A DNA stretch of 64,000 nt from Chitinophaga sp. CF418 (GCF_900142925.1 NZ_FRCN01000009.1:338619-402618); one strand, 5' to 3'. Positions 7,832 through 17,986 are shown, counted from the stretch's first letter. Made by a program: numbers and translations. The notes: generated from the sequence alone by a model not told the origin.

Positions 7832-10216
7832 ATGTTAAGAAACTATTTGAGTATTGCCTGGCGCAATCTATGGAAACACCGGTTGTTTTCACTGATCAAC
7901 CTCATTGGGCTAGGGTTGGCTATGGCCATGTGCCTGCTGATTATTATACAGGTGCAGAGTAGTTTTGAGAAAGATACTTTTCATCCTTATCCTGACCGCA
8001 CTTATCGCATTCTTACAGATGTCACCAATAAAGAAGGCAAAACATTCTCTCTCGCCACTACGCCCTTACCGCTTGGCCCAAAATTGTTCCAGGAGCAAAG
8101 TGGTATTGAGCAGGTGGCACAGGTGATCCGTGGCTTTGGAGGTAGCTTCAGTAATAGGATAAAGTCACTGTCAGCATGGGGACACTATGTAAGCCCCGGG
8201 TATTTTCAACTTTTTGGCTTCGCGCTGGAGAAGGGTACGCCTGCGATAGCGCCTTATACTGTGGTGCTCTCTCACGAAACGGCTGAAAAATTCTTTGGTA
8301 ATGTTGATCCCATAGGTAAAGTACTTGAGAATAAAGATATGGGAGCATTCACCGTTACAGGTGTATTCGCGCCGCTGGGGGCAAAGCAGACCCACCTGGA
8401 GGCAGATCTGGTAGTGTCCATCGCTACTTATCCCTTGCTTAATCCTACAGCTAATCAGAATGACTGGCTTAACTATAACGGATGCACTTATGTGCTCCTG
8501 CAAAAGGGCGCGTCATCTGCCAAGTTGGACGATATGCTGGAGCAGGTAGTGGCGGATACCAAAAAACATGTGGATTTTACTGGTATTAAAGAGCTACGTT
8601 TCCGCAGGCAGCTTATCAGCAGGATTTCACCAGACCTTCAGGGCCTACAGAATAATCCAGGAGTAGAGCCCTGGTTTAAGGTGTTGGTAAACATCATTAT
8701 GATGCTGGTAATAATATCGCTGGCGATATTTAATTACACCAACCTTACACTCACCCGTTCCCTGAGCAGGGCCAGGGAGATAGGCGTACGTAAGGTAGCA
8801 GGCGCCGCGCGCTGGCAGCTGGTGCTGCAGTTACTGATGGAGAGTGTACTATTGGCTTTCTGCGCATTGATAATAGGCTTCCTGGGCCTACAGGTGATGC
8901 GCTCATTTATCTATGCCCCGTGGTTGACCTGGGAGGTACAACATCCCTTTGTCCTGTGGCTGGCGTTTATTGGTTTTACGCTTTTCACTGGCGTTGTGGC
9001 TGGTATAGCCCCAGCAAGAATTTTGTCATACGGTAAACCGGTTATGATGCTTAAGGGAGCACTGGGAGCGGCGGATTTCCGAAAAATAGGCTTTCGCAAG
9101 GTGTTGATCGTGATCCAGTTTGTAGTATCGCTGGTGTTTATGGTATTCAGCGCTGTGATGTATAGTCAATTCCGCTATATGGCTACGGACAATGACAACT
9201 TTAACCGCAAGAACATTCTTAATATTCCACTGGCAGATCATAATAATACTTACCGGCTGCTCAGCAATGAGATAGCTAAGTTGTCTGGCGTTAACAGCGT
9301 AGGAGCGACTTCTGCCCCTTTCAATGAAGCGGCAGAACCGGCAATGATCACCAGGAATACCCGTATCAAAGATGGCATGGAGCCGCTGCGGGCGTATAGA
9401 TATGCGGTAGATGCTGCCTTTATCCGTAACATGCGGCTCAGTTTTGTGGCCGGTAATAATTTGCCGGAGAATAACTCCGATACCCTTAAAGGCCATTTTG
9501 TCGTGATAAATGAAAAAGCAGTACAGTCATTAGGCCTGACGGACGCCCGAAATAGCATAGGACAGACAATCATTCTGGATAGTAGTGAAATGATAATAGC
9601 GGGGGTTGTAAAAAACTTCAACTTCATGCGTTATGAGATGCCGGTCACGCCTTTGGTGTTACAATATGATCCCCGTGCCTTTAAAACACTTTCACTGTTA
9701 GTCCAGGACGGTGTTAAACAAGAGCCGCTTGTAGCTTCTCTTCAAGGCCTCTGGAAGCGACTGTATCCTTATGAACCTTTTTTATACAGTTGGTATGAGC
9801 AACAGATGTATGATGATTACATGGAAAATGAGGACCTGAAATTGTTTGGTGTTATTATCCTGATCGTTTTTGTGATCGCGTCTCTCGGTATGCTGGGAAT
9901 AGTGACGTATAATATGGAGAAGCGGGTGAAGGAAGTCGGCATCCGTAAAGTAATGGGGGCGGGAGTGGGGCAGATGATGCGCCTTTTGTCGTGGAGTTTT
10001 GTAAAACTGATCCTCATAGCAGCTTTTATTGGCCTGCCCCTGGGAGGCTTCCTGGGATCGCTGTTCCTGCATATTTTCACTTATCGGGCTACGCCAGGAA
10101 TCTGGATTTATGCGGTATGCCTGGGCTGCCTGTCATTAGTTGGTGTGCTCACTATAGGTATACAAACCTATCGTACCGCGATGTTAAACCCGGCAATTAC
10201 ATTACGACAGGAATGA
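7832..10216 (+). CDS. FtsX-like ABC transporter permease (MacB type)
   Basis: 794 aa, the usual length of Bacteroidota tandem FtsX permeases. It opens with YLSIAWRNLWKHRLFSLINL and transmembrane helix 1 (about 20-42). There are two large periplasmic MacB_PCD-like domains and helices near 285-310, 335-360, 380-405, 425-445, 675-700, 725-745 and 760-785. The cytoplasmic coupling motif EIGVRKVAGA recurs as EVGIRKVMGA. No ATPase gene is adjacent, so the partner is encoded elsewhere. The role could be export or transmembrane signalling. Confidence 0.93.
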   Translation: MLRNYLSIAWRNLWKHRLFSLINLIGLGLAMAMCLLIIIQVQSSFEKDTFHPYPDRTYRILTDVTNKEGKTFSLATTPLPLGPKLFQEQSGIEQVAQVIRGFGGSFSNRIKSLSAWGHYVSPGYFQLFGFALEKGTPAIAPYTVVLSHETAEKFFGNVDPIGKVLENKDMGAFTVTGVFAPLGAKQTHLEADLVVSIATYPLLNPTANQNDWLNYNGCTYVLLQKGASSAKLDDMLEQVVADTKKHVDFTGIKELRFRRQLISRISPDLQGLQNNPGVEPWFKVLVNIIMMLVIISLAIFNYTNLTLTRSLSRAREIGVRKVAGAARWQLVLQLLMESVLLAFCALIIGFLGLQVMRSFIYAPWLTWEVQHPFVLWLAFIGFTLFTGVVAGIAPARILSYGKPVMMLKGALGAADFRKIGFRKVLIVIQFVVSLVFMVFSAVMYSQFRYMATDNDNFNRKNILNIPLADHNNTYRLLSNEIAKLSGVNSVGATSAPFNEAAEPAMITRNTRIKDGMEPLRAYRYAVDAAFIRNMRLSFVAGNNLPENNSDTLKGHFVVINEKAVQSLGLTDARNSIGQTIILDSSEMIIAGVVKNFNFMRYEMPVTPLVLQYDPRAFKTLSLLVQDGVKQEPLVASLQGLWKRLYPYEPFLYSWYEQQMYDDYMENEDLKLFGVIILIVFVIASLGMLGIVTYNMEKRVKEVGIRKVMGAGVGQMMRLLSWSFVKLILIAAFIGLPLGGFLGSLFLHIFTYRATPGIWIYAVCLGCLSLVGVLTIGIQTYRTAMLNPAITLRQE

Positions 10217-10564
10217 TTTGAGTGCTACCTTAAAACGGTAAATGGGTTGATCCCGTGGATGCCTAAGTTTATTACGTGTGGAGTATTCAGTTATTGAGTT
10301 TTCACGGCGTTAATAATCCCAGATGAACCATATACCTCTGTTATCAACGAGATACCTCTCAGCGCTGCCGCCATGGATAGATTCTATCGGTCAGATACCA
10401 GGTGAGCCATATCGCAGGATGAGCCGGCACGAAAACAAGTAAGTAGAGCCTGAAACCACGGATATTGATTTGAAACATCAAACATGGTATAAAGATGCCC
10501 ATATTAAACAATCAATAGCAATTGGGTGTAAAAGGTAAGAAACAAATGTAATGTTGGCAGGCTC
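10217..10564. other. Intergenic region, nothing recognised
   Basis: About 350 bp between two same-strand genes. I see no convincing gene, RNA or terminator; short stem-like runs only. Confidence 0.4.
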
Positions 10565-12685
10565 ATGATAAGATCATTTAAAATACCCAGAAAATGGTTG
10601 ATCCTCATTTACGGTGGCATCGGAATACTCTTGATACTGGCTACCGCAAACATCATCTTAAACCGGATCATTCAGCATAAAGTCGGTGAAGAACTGCAGC
10701 ATCTTTCTCCTAAGTTAAAAATTAGTGTTTCATCCATCAAAAGTAATCTATTCGCTTCGTCACTTTCACTGAACAATCTTACAATATCTTATATACCGGA
10801 TAGCAATAATCGTCAACATCAACACTCCCTTCATTTTTCAGGAGTTGAACTTAATGGTATTAATTTACTGATGATGCTGTTTCGTCATACACTTTCCATC
10901 AATACTTTAAGACTCAGTAATGGAGACGTGAATCTGGACCGGTTCTTAATGAATAAAAAAGATACTGCACAAATGCATCTGGTCGCTAACGCACCTTTCA
11001 AAAGTATATCGGTCAACCATTTTGAATTGGCCACCATCCATGTATGGGAACACACTGATCAGGAGAATGAACTATTACTAAAGGGGAACATTGGTGTGGA
11101 TGAAATAAATATCAATGATGTAAACGAAGCATTCACTATCAACAATTTTCATTTTGGTGCTATTAAAAGTAGTTTATCCGAAATCAATTATACCATACCG
11201 AATGCCTATCATACGCTGATGATAAAACAGATATTAATGGACAGCCGACAGGGAGTATTGCAGATAGATTCCGCAAGGCTGATACCACAATGCAACAAAT
11301 CTGAATTTTTCAGGAGAACCAACAATCAACCCTTATACGTTGAATCAAGTATTGCAGGCATCTCCATCCTCAAATTGGATATTCTGAGATTGTTTGATAA
11401 GAAACTGGTGGCAGAAAGAATAATTTTTAATAATCCTGTTTTTAATATCTATAGTGAAGCGATCGGGCCAAGGGAAGCGCTATCCCGGTCGTTCCTTTTT
11501 ATTGACCTAAAACAAATTCTTTTAGCTATACAAACAGATTTGTTTAGGATGATCCACTCTTCCATTGCTTACGAAGAAACAACAGGAGATCAGTTAAAAC
11601 TAAATGGCAATATTGAGATGGATAAACTAAAGATCCGAATAGCGGATAGCCTTTTCAGCAATGATGATATTGATTTCAAAACGTTCACCTGCGCCTTAAC
11701 GGACATTCATTCCGTCATTCCTGGTACTTATCAGAACATTCAAATAAAGAAATTGGACTTTGATAACAAAGGAACATTGCAGGCTACTTCCCTGAAGATT
11801 GTCCCGCAATACAACAAGTTTGAGATGGGACAAAAAGCAGGGCACCAGACTGATGTTGTTGATGCCGCTATTTCCGGCATAACAATAACCAAACTGGATA
11901 TCATCAAGTGCCTTCAGCAAAAGATAATGGCTGAACAAATATGGATAAAAGAAAGCAACATCTATATTTTCCGGGACAGGAGATTGCCACGCATATCAAG
12001 TTATAAACCATTACCGGTTGCATTTTTGAAGGGTATTCCGATTCATATCCGGGTACATCATTTCAAGGTGTCTGAGTCAACGCTGTCGTATGAAGAATTT
12101 CCTAAAGACGGATTACAGACGGGTTTGCTGAAGATTGAAAAATTGCAGCTTTCCTTATCCCCGTTTATCAGTCACCCCACCTCATCCGATCCGGATCATA
12201 TGGACCTGCATATGGAAGGTTCTATAATGGGATCAGGCACAGTAAAGGCTTCTGTTTATATGCCGTTTAGCCCCGGCAAAGATTATTATATCAGTGGCGC
12301 GATTGACAATTTAGATGTTACCAGCTTAAATCCATCAGCAGAAAATCTTGGTAATTTTCATGTTGAATCCGGCCTGCTTAATTATTTATCATTTCAATTC
12401 AGTCTGAATGATGAAAAAGCAACTGGAAAGGTGGTAGGAGAATATCATAATCTGGTTCTGGATAAATTAAAAGGGCAACCAAAAAGAATAGCAAAGTTCC
12501 CCTCTTTCATGCTGAAACATGTGATCATTCCTAAGAATAAGGATAAATCATTGCCTGTGGCCCGTCGAACAGGTACTATAGATTATAAGTTTGACCATAC
12601 ACGTTTTATTTCCTTCTATCTTTTGAAATCATTGTTATCCGGTATAGAGGCGAGTTTTACGTTCGGCTTTCTTCTTCCAAAGTAG
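10565..12685 (+). CDS. Large AsmA-like/translocation-type envelope protein
   Basis: 706 aa. One N-terminal transmembrane helix (about 13-33) is followed by a long beta-rich region. Repeated segments include FAVEL-type strands and the recurrent pattern I(S/T)ITKLDI near 268 and 440, suggesting internal duplication. An N-terminal anchor plus extended repetitive beta structure is typical of AsmA/TamB/DUF748-type proteins that span the periplasm. This is a structural guess, not a family match. A monocistronic unit seems likely. Confidence 0.55.
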   Translation: MIRSFKIPRKWLILIYGGIGILLILATANIILNRIIQHKVGEELQHLSPKLKISVSSIKSNLFASSLSLNNLTISYIPDSNNRQHQHSLHFSGVELNGINLLMMLFRHTLSINTLRLSNGDVNLDRFLMNKKDTAQMHLVANAPFKSISVNHFELATIHVWEHTDQENELLLKGNIGVDEININDVNEAFTINNFHFGAIKSSLSEINYTIPNAYHTLMIKQILMDSRQGVLQIDSARLIPQCNKSEFFRRTNNQPLYVESSIAGISILKLDILRLFDKKLVAERIIFNNPVFNIYSEAIGPREALSRSFLFIDLKQILLAIQTDLFRMIHSSIAYEETTGDQLKLNGNIEMDKLKIRIADSLFSNDDIDFKTFTCALTDIHSVIPGTYQNIQIKKLDFDNKGTLQATSLKIVPQYNKFEMGQKAGHQTDVVDAAISGITITKLDIIKCLQQKIMAEQIWIKESNIYIFRDRRLPRISSYKPLPVAFLKGIPIHIRVHHFKVSESTLSYEEFPKDGLQTGLLKIEKLQLSLSPFISHPTSSDPDHMDLHMEGSIMGSGTVKASVYMPFSPGKDYYISGAIDNLDVTSLNPSAENLGNFHVESGLLNYLSFQFSLNDEKATGKVVGEYHNLVLDKLKGQPKRIAKFPSFMLKHVIIPKNKDKSLPVARRTGTIDYKFDHTRFISFYLLKSLLSGIEASFTFGFLLPK

Positions 12686-12767
12686 CCATTTGTATTTTCA
12701 AATCAGAGGCCCGGGCAGGTTCCTGATACCCGACTAAAAGGGCAAACCTGCGAAGAAGAATGACTGA

Positions 12768-13883
12768 CTAGTTTTGTCCCTTTCCAAGAGCTTTTAGCAT
12801 TTTTGCATGCGCTTTCAGCGCTTTAAAAAAAGTCGGCTGAACATGGTATGGTAGCCCGAACGCTTCCGCAGTAGACTTTACAATAGGGGCTATTTTTCTA
12901 TAATGTACATGGCAAACACCTGTAAACAGGTGGTGTTCTATTTGGAAATTCAACCCGCCAATAAACCAGGATAAGATGTGGCTGCGAGGCGCAAAGTCCG
13001 TGGTATTGGCAAGTTCATGAACAGCCCAACTATCTTCCATATGTCGAACGCCATCAATGGTTACCGGTAATAGAAAAGCAGAGGTTGGCACTATATGAGA
13101 TGGCTGAAAAACGCAAGCCAGGAAAAGACCCGCTGTAAAGTGCATAATAAGGAAACCCATCAATACAAAATACCAGGGCTGCCCGGAAAACAAAAAGGGT
13201 AGTACAAGAATATATGAGTAATAAAACATTTTATACCAGGTGATATTAAGTATTGCCTGCTGTAATGAAACCTTTTGTTTAATCAAAAGATCATGCTGTT
13301 TATAACGAATGACCTGAAGGTAATCCTTGGCAGTCATCCAATATAATGTCATCAGCGCATAGAAACACCATGCATATATGTGTTGATAACGATGAAATCT
13401 GTACCATTGCTGTTGAGGCGATAATCGTAACAGTTTAATACCGCTAATATCATCGTCGAGCCCTGCTATATTCGTGTAAGTATGATGCAGTACATTGTGT
13501 TGTATCTTCCAGGTAACAGTATAGCCACCTATTACCTCCAGAATGTAACCTATGAAATTATTTATCTTTTTGTTGGGAGAATAGGTCCCATGGTTGGCGT
13601 CGTGCATGACAGAAGTCCCTATTCCGATCATACCCCATCCCATCAGGAACCAGAATCCCAGAAACAACCAGAGGTTATTTGCACCTAGACCAGTGATCAT
13701 AACAACACAGGGTGCAAAGTAGCAAAATAACATTATTGCTGTTTTCACCCACATGCCCGTATTGGCATATGGTGAAATATTATTGGAAAGGAAGTACTTA
13801 TGGACTTCCCCGGTTAACATTTCAATAAAACTATTACTACCTTTTGGAGCAAAACGAACTATATCTCTTCTTCCGCTTCTCAT
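12768..13883 (-). CDS. Membrane fatty acid desaturase (acyl-CoA/acyl-lipid type)
   Basis: 371 aa with the three histidine boxes of membrane di-iron desaturases: HDANH (about 104), HNVLHH (about 127) and QIEHH (about 312). Hydrophobic pairs near 45-90 and 165-245 form the four membrane helices. The QxxHH third box and overall length resemble linoleoyl-CoA/front-end-like bacterial desaturases. It acts in the inner membrane on acyl chains of phospholipids or CoA. Regiospecificity cannot be read from the sequence. Confidence 0.9.
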   Translation of the reverse strand: MRSGRRDIVRFAPKGSNSFIEMLTGEVHKYFLSNNISPYANTGMWVKTAIMLFCYFAPCVVMITGLGANNLWLFLGFWFLMGWGMIGIGTSVMHDANHGTYSPNKKINNFIGYILEVIGGYTVTWKIQHNVLHHTYTNIAGLDDDISGIKLLRLSPQQQWYRFHRYQHIYAWCFYALMTLYWMTAKDYLQVIRYKQHDLLIKQKVSLQQAILNITWYKMFYYSYILVLPFLFSGQPWYFVLMGFLIMHFTAGLFLACVFQPSHIVPTSAFLLPVTIDGVRHMEDSWAVHELANTTDFAPRSHILSWFIGGLNFQIEHHLFTGVCHVHYRKIAPIVKSTAEAFGLPYHVQPTFFKALKAHAKMLKALGKGQN

Positions 13884-14234
13884 ATTGAATGTCTTTTACA
13901 TGATACGGAATGATCAATACAAATTTCGGGTTTTCTAACGGAAAACGTAAATAACTTTTGTGCAAAATGAAGAGGGCAAATGCAGCTGAATAGTGGCGGG
14001 TTTATAAAATATATACTGTTTATAGCGACCGGATGAGCGTATAGGGGGTATCGGTCAGCATCTACTATCAAAACAAATGTTGCTTAGATTGAAAGCAGCC
14101 TGCTTTATACCGCGGTTCGGTAACAGATTAGCTGACTATATGATTGTAATCATAATTAATGTCGCTTTACAATTTGACATTTGCCTGCAAATAAAGTTCA
14201 AACAACCTGCAGCGCGTCTGCTAAACAAATATTT
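13884..14234. other. Divergent promoter region, no gene seen
   Basis: About 350 bp separating the desaturase and the 606-aa protein. On the minus strand GAAATTTG, about 35 bp before the desaturase start, is a one-mismatch -7 element. On the plus strand GACATTTG near 14176 is a similar near match. No structured element was recognised. Confidence 0.35.
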
Positions 14235-16055
14235 ATGCACACTACTGAAGTACATAGTTTTCATATTCCGGTATTAGGCTTAGGTTACAGTATAGATACA
14301 CCGGTAAAAGTAGCCCGTTTCGGTATTGCATCAGTAATATCTATTGTAGAAGATCAGCTGATTGAAAAAATGAGGGAGTACTATTGCTCCCAGGAAGGCC
14401 TGACCTACCAGCCCATTACAGAAGCTGATCCAGACTTTAGAGCCGCCCGTATTACCCATTACCTTAACCTGGTAAACGGAATAGTGCAAAAGCAGTTGAA
14501 CCAATTACGCTCCTTACCGTTTGAACCTGGTAATGATCTGGTGAAATACTTCGAACTGTTACCCGACAATAGCCAATTAAAACAGCAATACCTGCAAATG
14601 ACACTCTTGCCGTTAGGCGCGGAAAAGCAGGAGTTACAACAACAACTACGTAAAGCTATTGTAGCCGGAGCCATAGATGTAAATATTATGGCGAAGGTAG
14701 ATAAACTAAATACAGATGCCGATGGCCATCCATTACCTTCTGAATATTCAGATGCATTAGCAGCTTTGCGTGGGTTTGCCAATAGTAACCTGCAATCATC
14801 CGTTATTATTTCTGCCGGCTATAACCCGCGTTTATACAACTATATTGATCAGTTTTCCGATTTTTTACCCGATGCAAACGGGCAGTTAAAAAAGAAACTG
14901 ATTCTGAAGGTAAGTGATTACCGTTCTGCGCTGGTACAAGGCAAAATACTGGCTAAAAGAGGCCTATGGGTATCGGAGTTTAGAATTGAATCAGGCCTTA
15001 ACTGCGGCGGACATGCATTTGCTACAGAAGGTATATTACTGGGTCCCATACTGGAAGAATTTAAAGAGAAAAAAGAAGTTTTAGCCACGGAGCTTTTTAC
15101 CCTTTGCTGTGCTGCTCAGGCAGCTAAAGCACAGACTGTTTTTACCACGCGACCACCTTTGAAAATTACCGTACAGGGCGGTATAGGTACTGCTAATGAA
15201 AATGAGTTTTTATTGGAGCACTATGCCGTAAACAGCACCGGATGGGGAAGCCCATTTTTACTGGTACCCGAAGCCACCAACGTAGATGAGAATACCCTGC
15301 AGCAACTAGCTACCGCTCAACCTGATGATTACTATATGAGTGATGCCTCCCCTTTAGGCATACCTTTTAATAACTTTAGAAAAAGCAGCGGGGAAGCGCA
15401 GCGGCTGAAAAGAATCGAAAAAGGAAGGCCCGGCAGTCCATGTATAAAGAAATATCTTGTTTCCGATACAGAGTTTACTGACAGCCCTATTTGCACCGCA
15501 TCACGCCAATACCAGTATTTGAAAATAAAACAGCTGCAGGAAAAAAAATTATCACCGGAGGAATATAATAGCGCCTTAGATGAAATAACGGTAAAAGACT
15601 GCCTCTGTGAAGGCCTGGGTACATCAGCGCTGCTGAAAGATAACATCACGCTATCGCGTCCTGGCGCAGCAGTAACCATATGTCCCGGCCCTAATCTTGC
15701 TTATTTTTCAGGGGTGTTTACTTTGTCAGAAATGGTAGGCCATATTTATGGCAGATTACACCTGCTTAATACGTTGTACCGGCCGAATATTTTTATTAAC
15801 GAGTTACACTTATATATTACCTATTGGAAAAAGCAGATTGAAAAAGCCACAGGCCTAAGCCCCAAACAAGTAAAATATTTTCAAACATTTAAAACCAATC
15901 TGGTGGAAGGGATTGACTATTATAAAAATATAATATCTCTTTTCAAAAAAGAAAGCAACCAGTACATAGCCACTATGAAAAAAGAACTGGATGATGCTAT
16001 GTTGCTGATAACCAGCCAGCACATTGACGTGGCGGTAAGTGATAGCAGCCGCTAA
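14235..16055 (+). CDS. Conserved 606-aa protein of unknown function with clustered cysteines
   Basis: The start at 14235 (MHTTEVHSFHIPVLGLGYSI) is preferred to one 54 bp earlier because the conserved-looking part begins there. It is a soluble protein with no signal peptide. Notable motifs are LNCGGHAF, VQGGIGTANENEFLL, SPCIKKYLVSD, SPICTASRQYQ and VKDCLCEGLG. The GGIGTA stretch recalls the phosphate-binding loop of FMN TIM-barrel enzymes, and the four Cys motifs could bind metal or Fe-S. Neither is established. C-terminal helices (about 500-600) are probably coiled. It is a single gene ended by the hairpin at 16150. Confidence 0.75.
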   Translation: MHTTEVHSFHIPVLGLGYSIDTPVKVARFGIASVISIVEDQLIEKMREYYCSQEGLTYQPITEADPDFRAARITHYLNLVNGIVQKQLNQLRSLPFEPGNDLVKYFELLPDNSQLKQQYLQMTLLPLGAEKQELQQQLRKAIVAGAIDVNIMAKVDKLNTDADGHPLPSEYSDALAALRGFANSNLQSSVIISAGYNPRLYNYIDQFSDFLPDANGQLKKKLILKVSDYRSALVQGKILAKRGLWVSEFRIESGLNCGGHAFATEGILLGPILEEFKEKKEVLATELFTLCCAAQAAKAQTVFTTRPPLKITVQGGIGTANENEFLLEHYAVNSTGWGSPFLLVPEATNVDENTLQQLATAQPDDYYMSDASPLGIPFNNFRKSSGEAQRLKRIEKGRPGSPCIKKYLVSDTEFTDSPICTASRQYQYLKIKQLQEKKLSPEEYNSALDEITVKDCLCEGLGTSALLKDNITLSRPGAAVTICPGPNLAYFSGVFTLSEMVGHIYGRLHLLNTLYRPNIFINELHLYITYWKKQIEKATGLSPKQVKYFQTFKTNLVEGIDYYKNIISLFKKESNQYIATMKKELDDAMLLITSQHIDVAVSDSSR

Positions 16056-16149
16056 TCCCTTTATTCAGGGCCTACAATAGGTGGTTTGGAAATTTGGGCC
16101 CATTGTCTTGGAGTGACTGGGATATCTTTTATTTTCTCATCGGTGATAA

Positions 16150-16190
16150 CGAAACCCTGCAGCTTTCTATCTGAAAGTGGCAGGGTTTCG
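16150..16190. terminator. Bidirectional hairpin terminator
   Basis: A perfect 11-bp stem, CGAAACCCTGC with GCAGGGTTTCG, extends inward through CTTTC/GAAAG and is followed by TTATT. It lies between the 3' ends of the convergent 606-aa gene and lanthipeptide precursor and can serve both. Confidence 0.75.
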
Positions 16191-16239
16191 TTATTGTGGA
16201 AAGGGACCTCTGTTATTTTTATCAGCCCATCAAGCTATA

Positions 16240-16377
16240 TCATTGCTGATGGCAATTGGGACAGGTGGTTTGCTCCAGAGACGTCAGACAAACATCTCCT
16301 TTGGGTCTTGGTTGACTGAGATTGGCAATTTTGATTTTCACTAGTTGAAGTTTTTTGGGAGTTGTCTTCTTTTTCAT
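16240..16377 (-). CDS. Putative class I lanthipeptide precursor, 45 aa
   Basis: Short ORF read directly from the minus strand: ATG at 16377, TGA at 16240. The N-terminal half is a Lys-rich leader with KKLQLVKIKIANL, matching the KxLxLxKxxIAxL leader pattern of Bacteroidota lanthipeptides (pinensin-type, known from Chitinophaga). The C-terminal half from Ser21 is a candidate core with Cys30, Cys39 and Cys42, and Thr32, Ser33, Thr37 and Thr38 as dehydration sites. No LanB, LanC, transporter or protease gene is in the window, so maturation would need enzymes encoded elsewhere. No clear Shine-Dalgarno, as is normal in this phylum. Confidence 0.7.
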   Translation of the reverse strand: MKKKTTPKKLQLVKIKIANLSQPRPKGDVCLTSLEQTTCPNCHQQ

Positions 16378-16655
16378 GGTGATGACGTTTAAAGAATAGT
16401 CCTCTCCTGTCTTTAGCCTGGGAGCTATGCCTTGGAGTGGTTGTTCAGCATATAGTCGAAGTGCTGAAATATTTCAGCTTGTTTATTACAGGTGATATGC
16501 AAGCTGGAAGGGTCAATATCAAGGGCAACAGCAAATTGACCTTATCCTTTATCGGGTTAAGCATTTAGGTGATTAAGAAGAAATTGTAGTTGTTACTAAT
16601 TTAGTGAAAATTTTTCAATGTTGAAGGGTTTATTGAGGGAATGGCGAATAAATAG

Positions 16656-16663
16656 CAAATGTA
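16656..16663 (-). promoter_or_regulatory. Minus-strand -7 element TACATTTG
   Basis: An exact TAnnTTTG match on the minus strand, with TTTG about 24 bp farther upstream. It would drive the lanthipeptide precursor with a leader of about 270 nt. Distance makes the assignment tentative. Confidence 0.4.
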
Positions 16664-16704
16664 TTGCGGTTACACAATGCATCGGTTCAAATCAGCAGCG
16701 CACA

Positions 16705-17049
16705 TCAGTGGCTTTTTAAAAAATCTCCGTCAATAATGAGCAGTTTAACACCATTTTCGGATAGTGACCGGTGAGAGCTCAGTTCATCTGAAACTACATA
16801 AGTCATGCCTTCTTTCAAATGAAAATTGCCTCCATTTTTAAGTTCGCTAACAAATGCGCCCTCAAGACAATGAACTATATGACCTTTTTCACACCAGTGA
16901 TCAGCCAAATAACCTTTGGAATATTCTATGAGACGAATTCTTAATCCATTAAACTCGATTGTTTGCCAATACGCAGTACCGGTCTCGCCCGTATGTACTG
17001 TTTTTTCAATACTGGTCCAGTCTATCGTCTGAAATGGTATATTGGTCAT
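16705..17049 (-). CDS. DHCW-motif cupin-fold protein
   Basis: 114 aa from the ATG at 17049; an upstream ATG at 17076 is less likely. It is a small single-domain cupin, with LADHWCEKGHIVHCLEGAF (about 65-83) carrying the His and Cys residues typical of the DHCW cupin group, followed by LKEGMTYVVSD. The substrate is unknown; the fold usually binds one metal ion. Cytoplasmic, probably monocistronic. Confidence 0.8.
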   Translation of the reverse strand: MTNIPFQTIDWTSIEKTVHTGETGTAYWQTIEFNGLRIRLIEYSKGYLADHWCEKGHIVHCLEGAFVSELKNGGNFHLKEGMTYVVSDELSSHRSLSENGVKLLIIDGDFLKSH

Positions 17050-17338
17050 GTAAATGATATTTTGGATAAATGCCAATGTATGATTTTTCTGGTATTTCCT
17101 GGTATTTTGTGCGCTGTTCCAAACTGAAAAAGGCCCAGGCAGCTATCGAACTGGCTTTATAAGCATTCGATGGCTTTTTATATATTAAGAATATTGATTC
17201 TCAATAACATGTAGAATAAATTTTATTATTTAGTTCATAAAAATCCTTATCTTAGAATTAGGTAATACACCCCATTCCTCCACTTTTCAGACGTCGCTCT
17301 TGTCTTTATTTATTATTAAAAATTTAGAAACAATTTTT

Positions 17339-17911
17339 ATGAGAAAGACTTACCTTTTCGTATCGATTGCGTTTTTAGTATCCTGCACCTCCGGTTCCAA
17401 CAAACCAACAACGGAAGCTGTAAAGACATCCGATTCAGATTCAACCAAACACGAAAGCCTGACTTACCCTTACATGGCAAGTTATTCTTCGGATTTTGAG
17501 ATCGGCGATGCAAAAAACGCACAAACATTGCTCGCATTGTATCAGGACTGGGACAACAACACAATTGAGAATTCAAAGAATTCTTTCGCAGACACTGACA
17601 CCATGTTTTTTGCTGATGGTAATATGTTTGCGGGTAGCAGGGACTCGCTTATTGCTGTTGCTAAAAGGATGAGAGGACAGATGGGCAAGGTTGTTGATTC
17701 TATTCATGCTTGGGTACCTCTCAGAAGCAAGGATAGAGATGAACAGTGGGTAGTAATATGGACCCGGGAGTATTCAACAGATGCCAGTGGAAAAATGAAA
17801 CCTAAGGAACTGCAGGAAACATGGCGGTTTGATAAAAATGGGAAAATTAATTTGATGTATCAATACGCGCAGCTCCCTCCTAAGATGCCACCTCCACCGC
17901 CGAAAAAATAA
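17339..17911 (+). CDS. Lipoprotein with NTF2/SnoaL-like domain
   Basis: 190 aa from the ATG at 17339, chosen because it exposes a lipoprotein signal (MRKTYLFVSIAFLVSC). The domain after residue 55 contains the ALYQDWDNNTIENS and FAD(T)DTMFFADG patterns of NTF2-like proteins. The C-terminus is a proline run, PPKMPPPPPKK. Function unknown. A strong terminator follows at 17987. Confidence 0.8.
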   Translation: MRKTYLFVSIAFLVSCTSGSNKPTTEAVKTSDSDSTKHESLTYPYMASYSSDFEIGDAKNAQTLLALYQDWDNNTIENSKNSFADTDTMFFADGNMFAGSRDSLIAVAKRMRGQMGKVVDSIHAWVPLRSKDRDEQWVVIWTREYSTDASGKMKPKELQETWRFDKNGKINLMYQYAQLPPKMPPPPPKK

Positions 17912-17986
17912 ACAATCCCAATATTGGCAAAGCCCCTGTCATAATAACGGGGAAAGGAAGATAATAACAGTTTCCGCTGCAGAAAT

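Noticed and set aside
16086..16319. Plus-strand 77-codon frame across the terminator and lanthipeptide gene
   Set aside because: It covers a hairpin terminator and is antisense to the better-supported precursor peptide.
16441..16557. Minus-strand open stretch FAVALDIDPSSLHITCNKQA upstream of the lanthipeptide gene
   Set aside because: Looks faintly coding, but is short, has no start and matches no family clearly.
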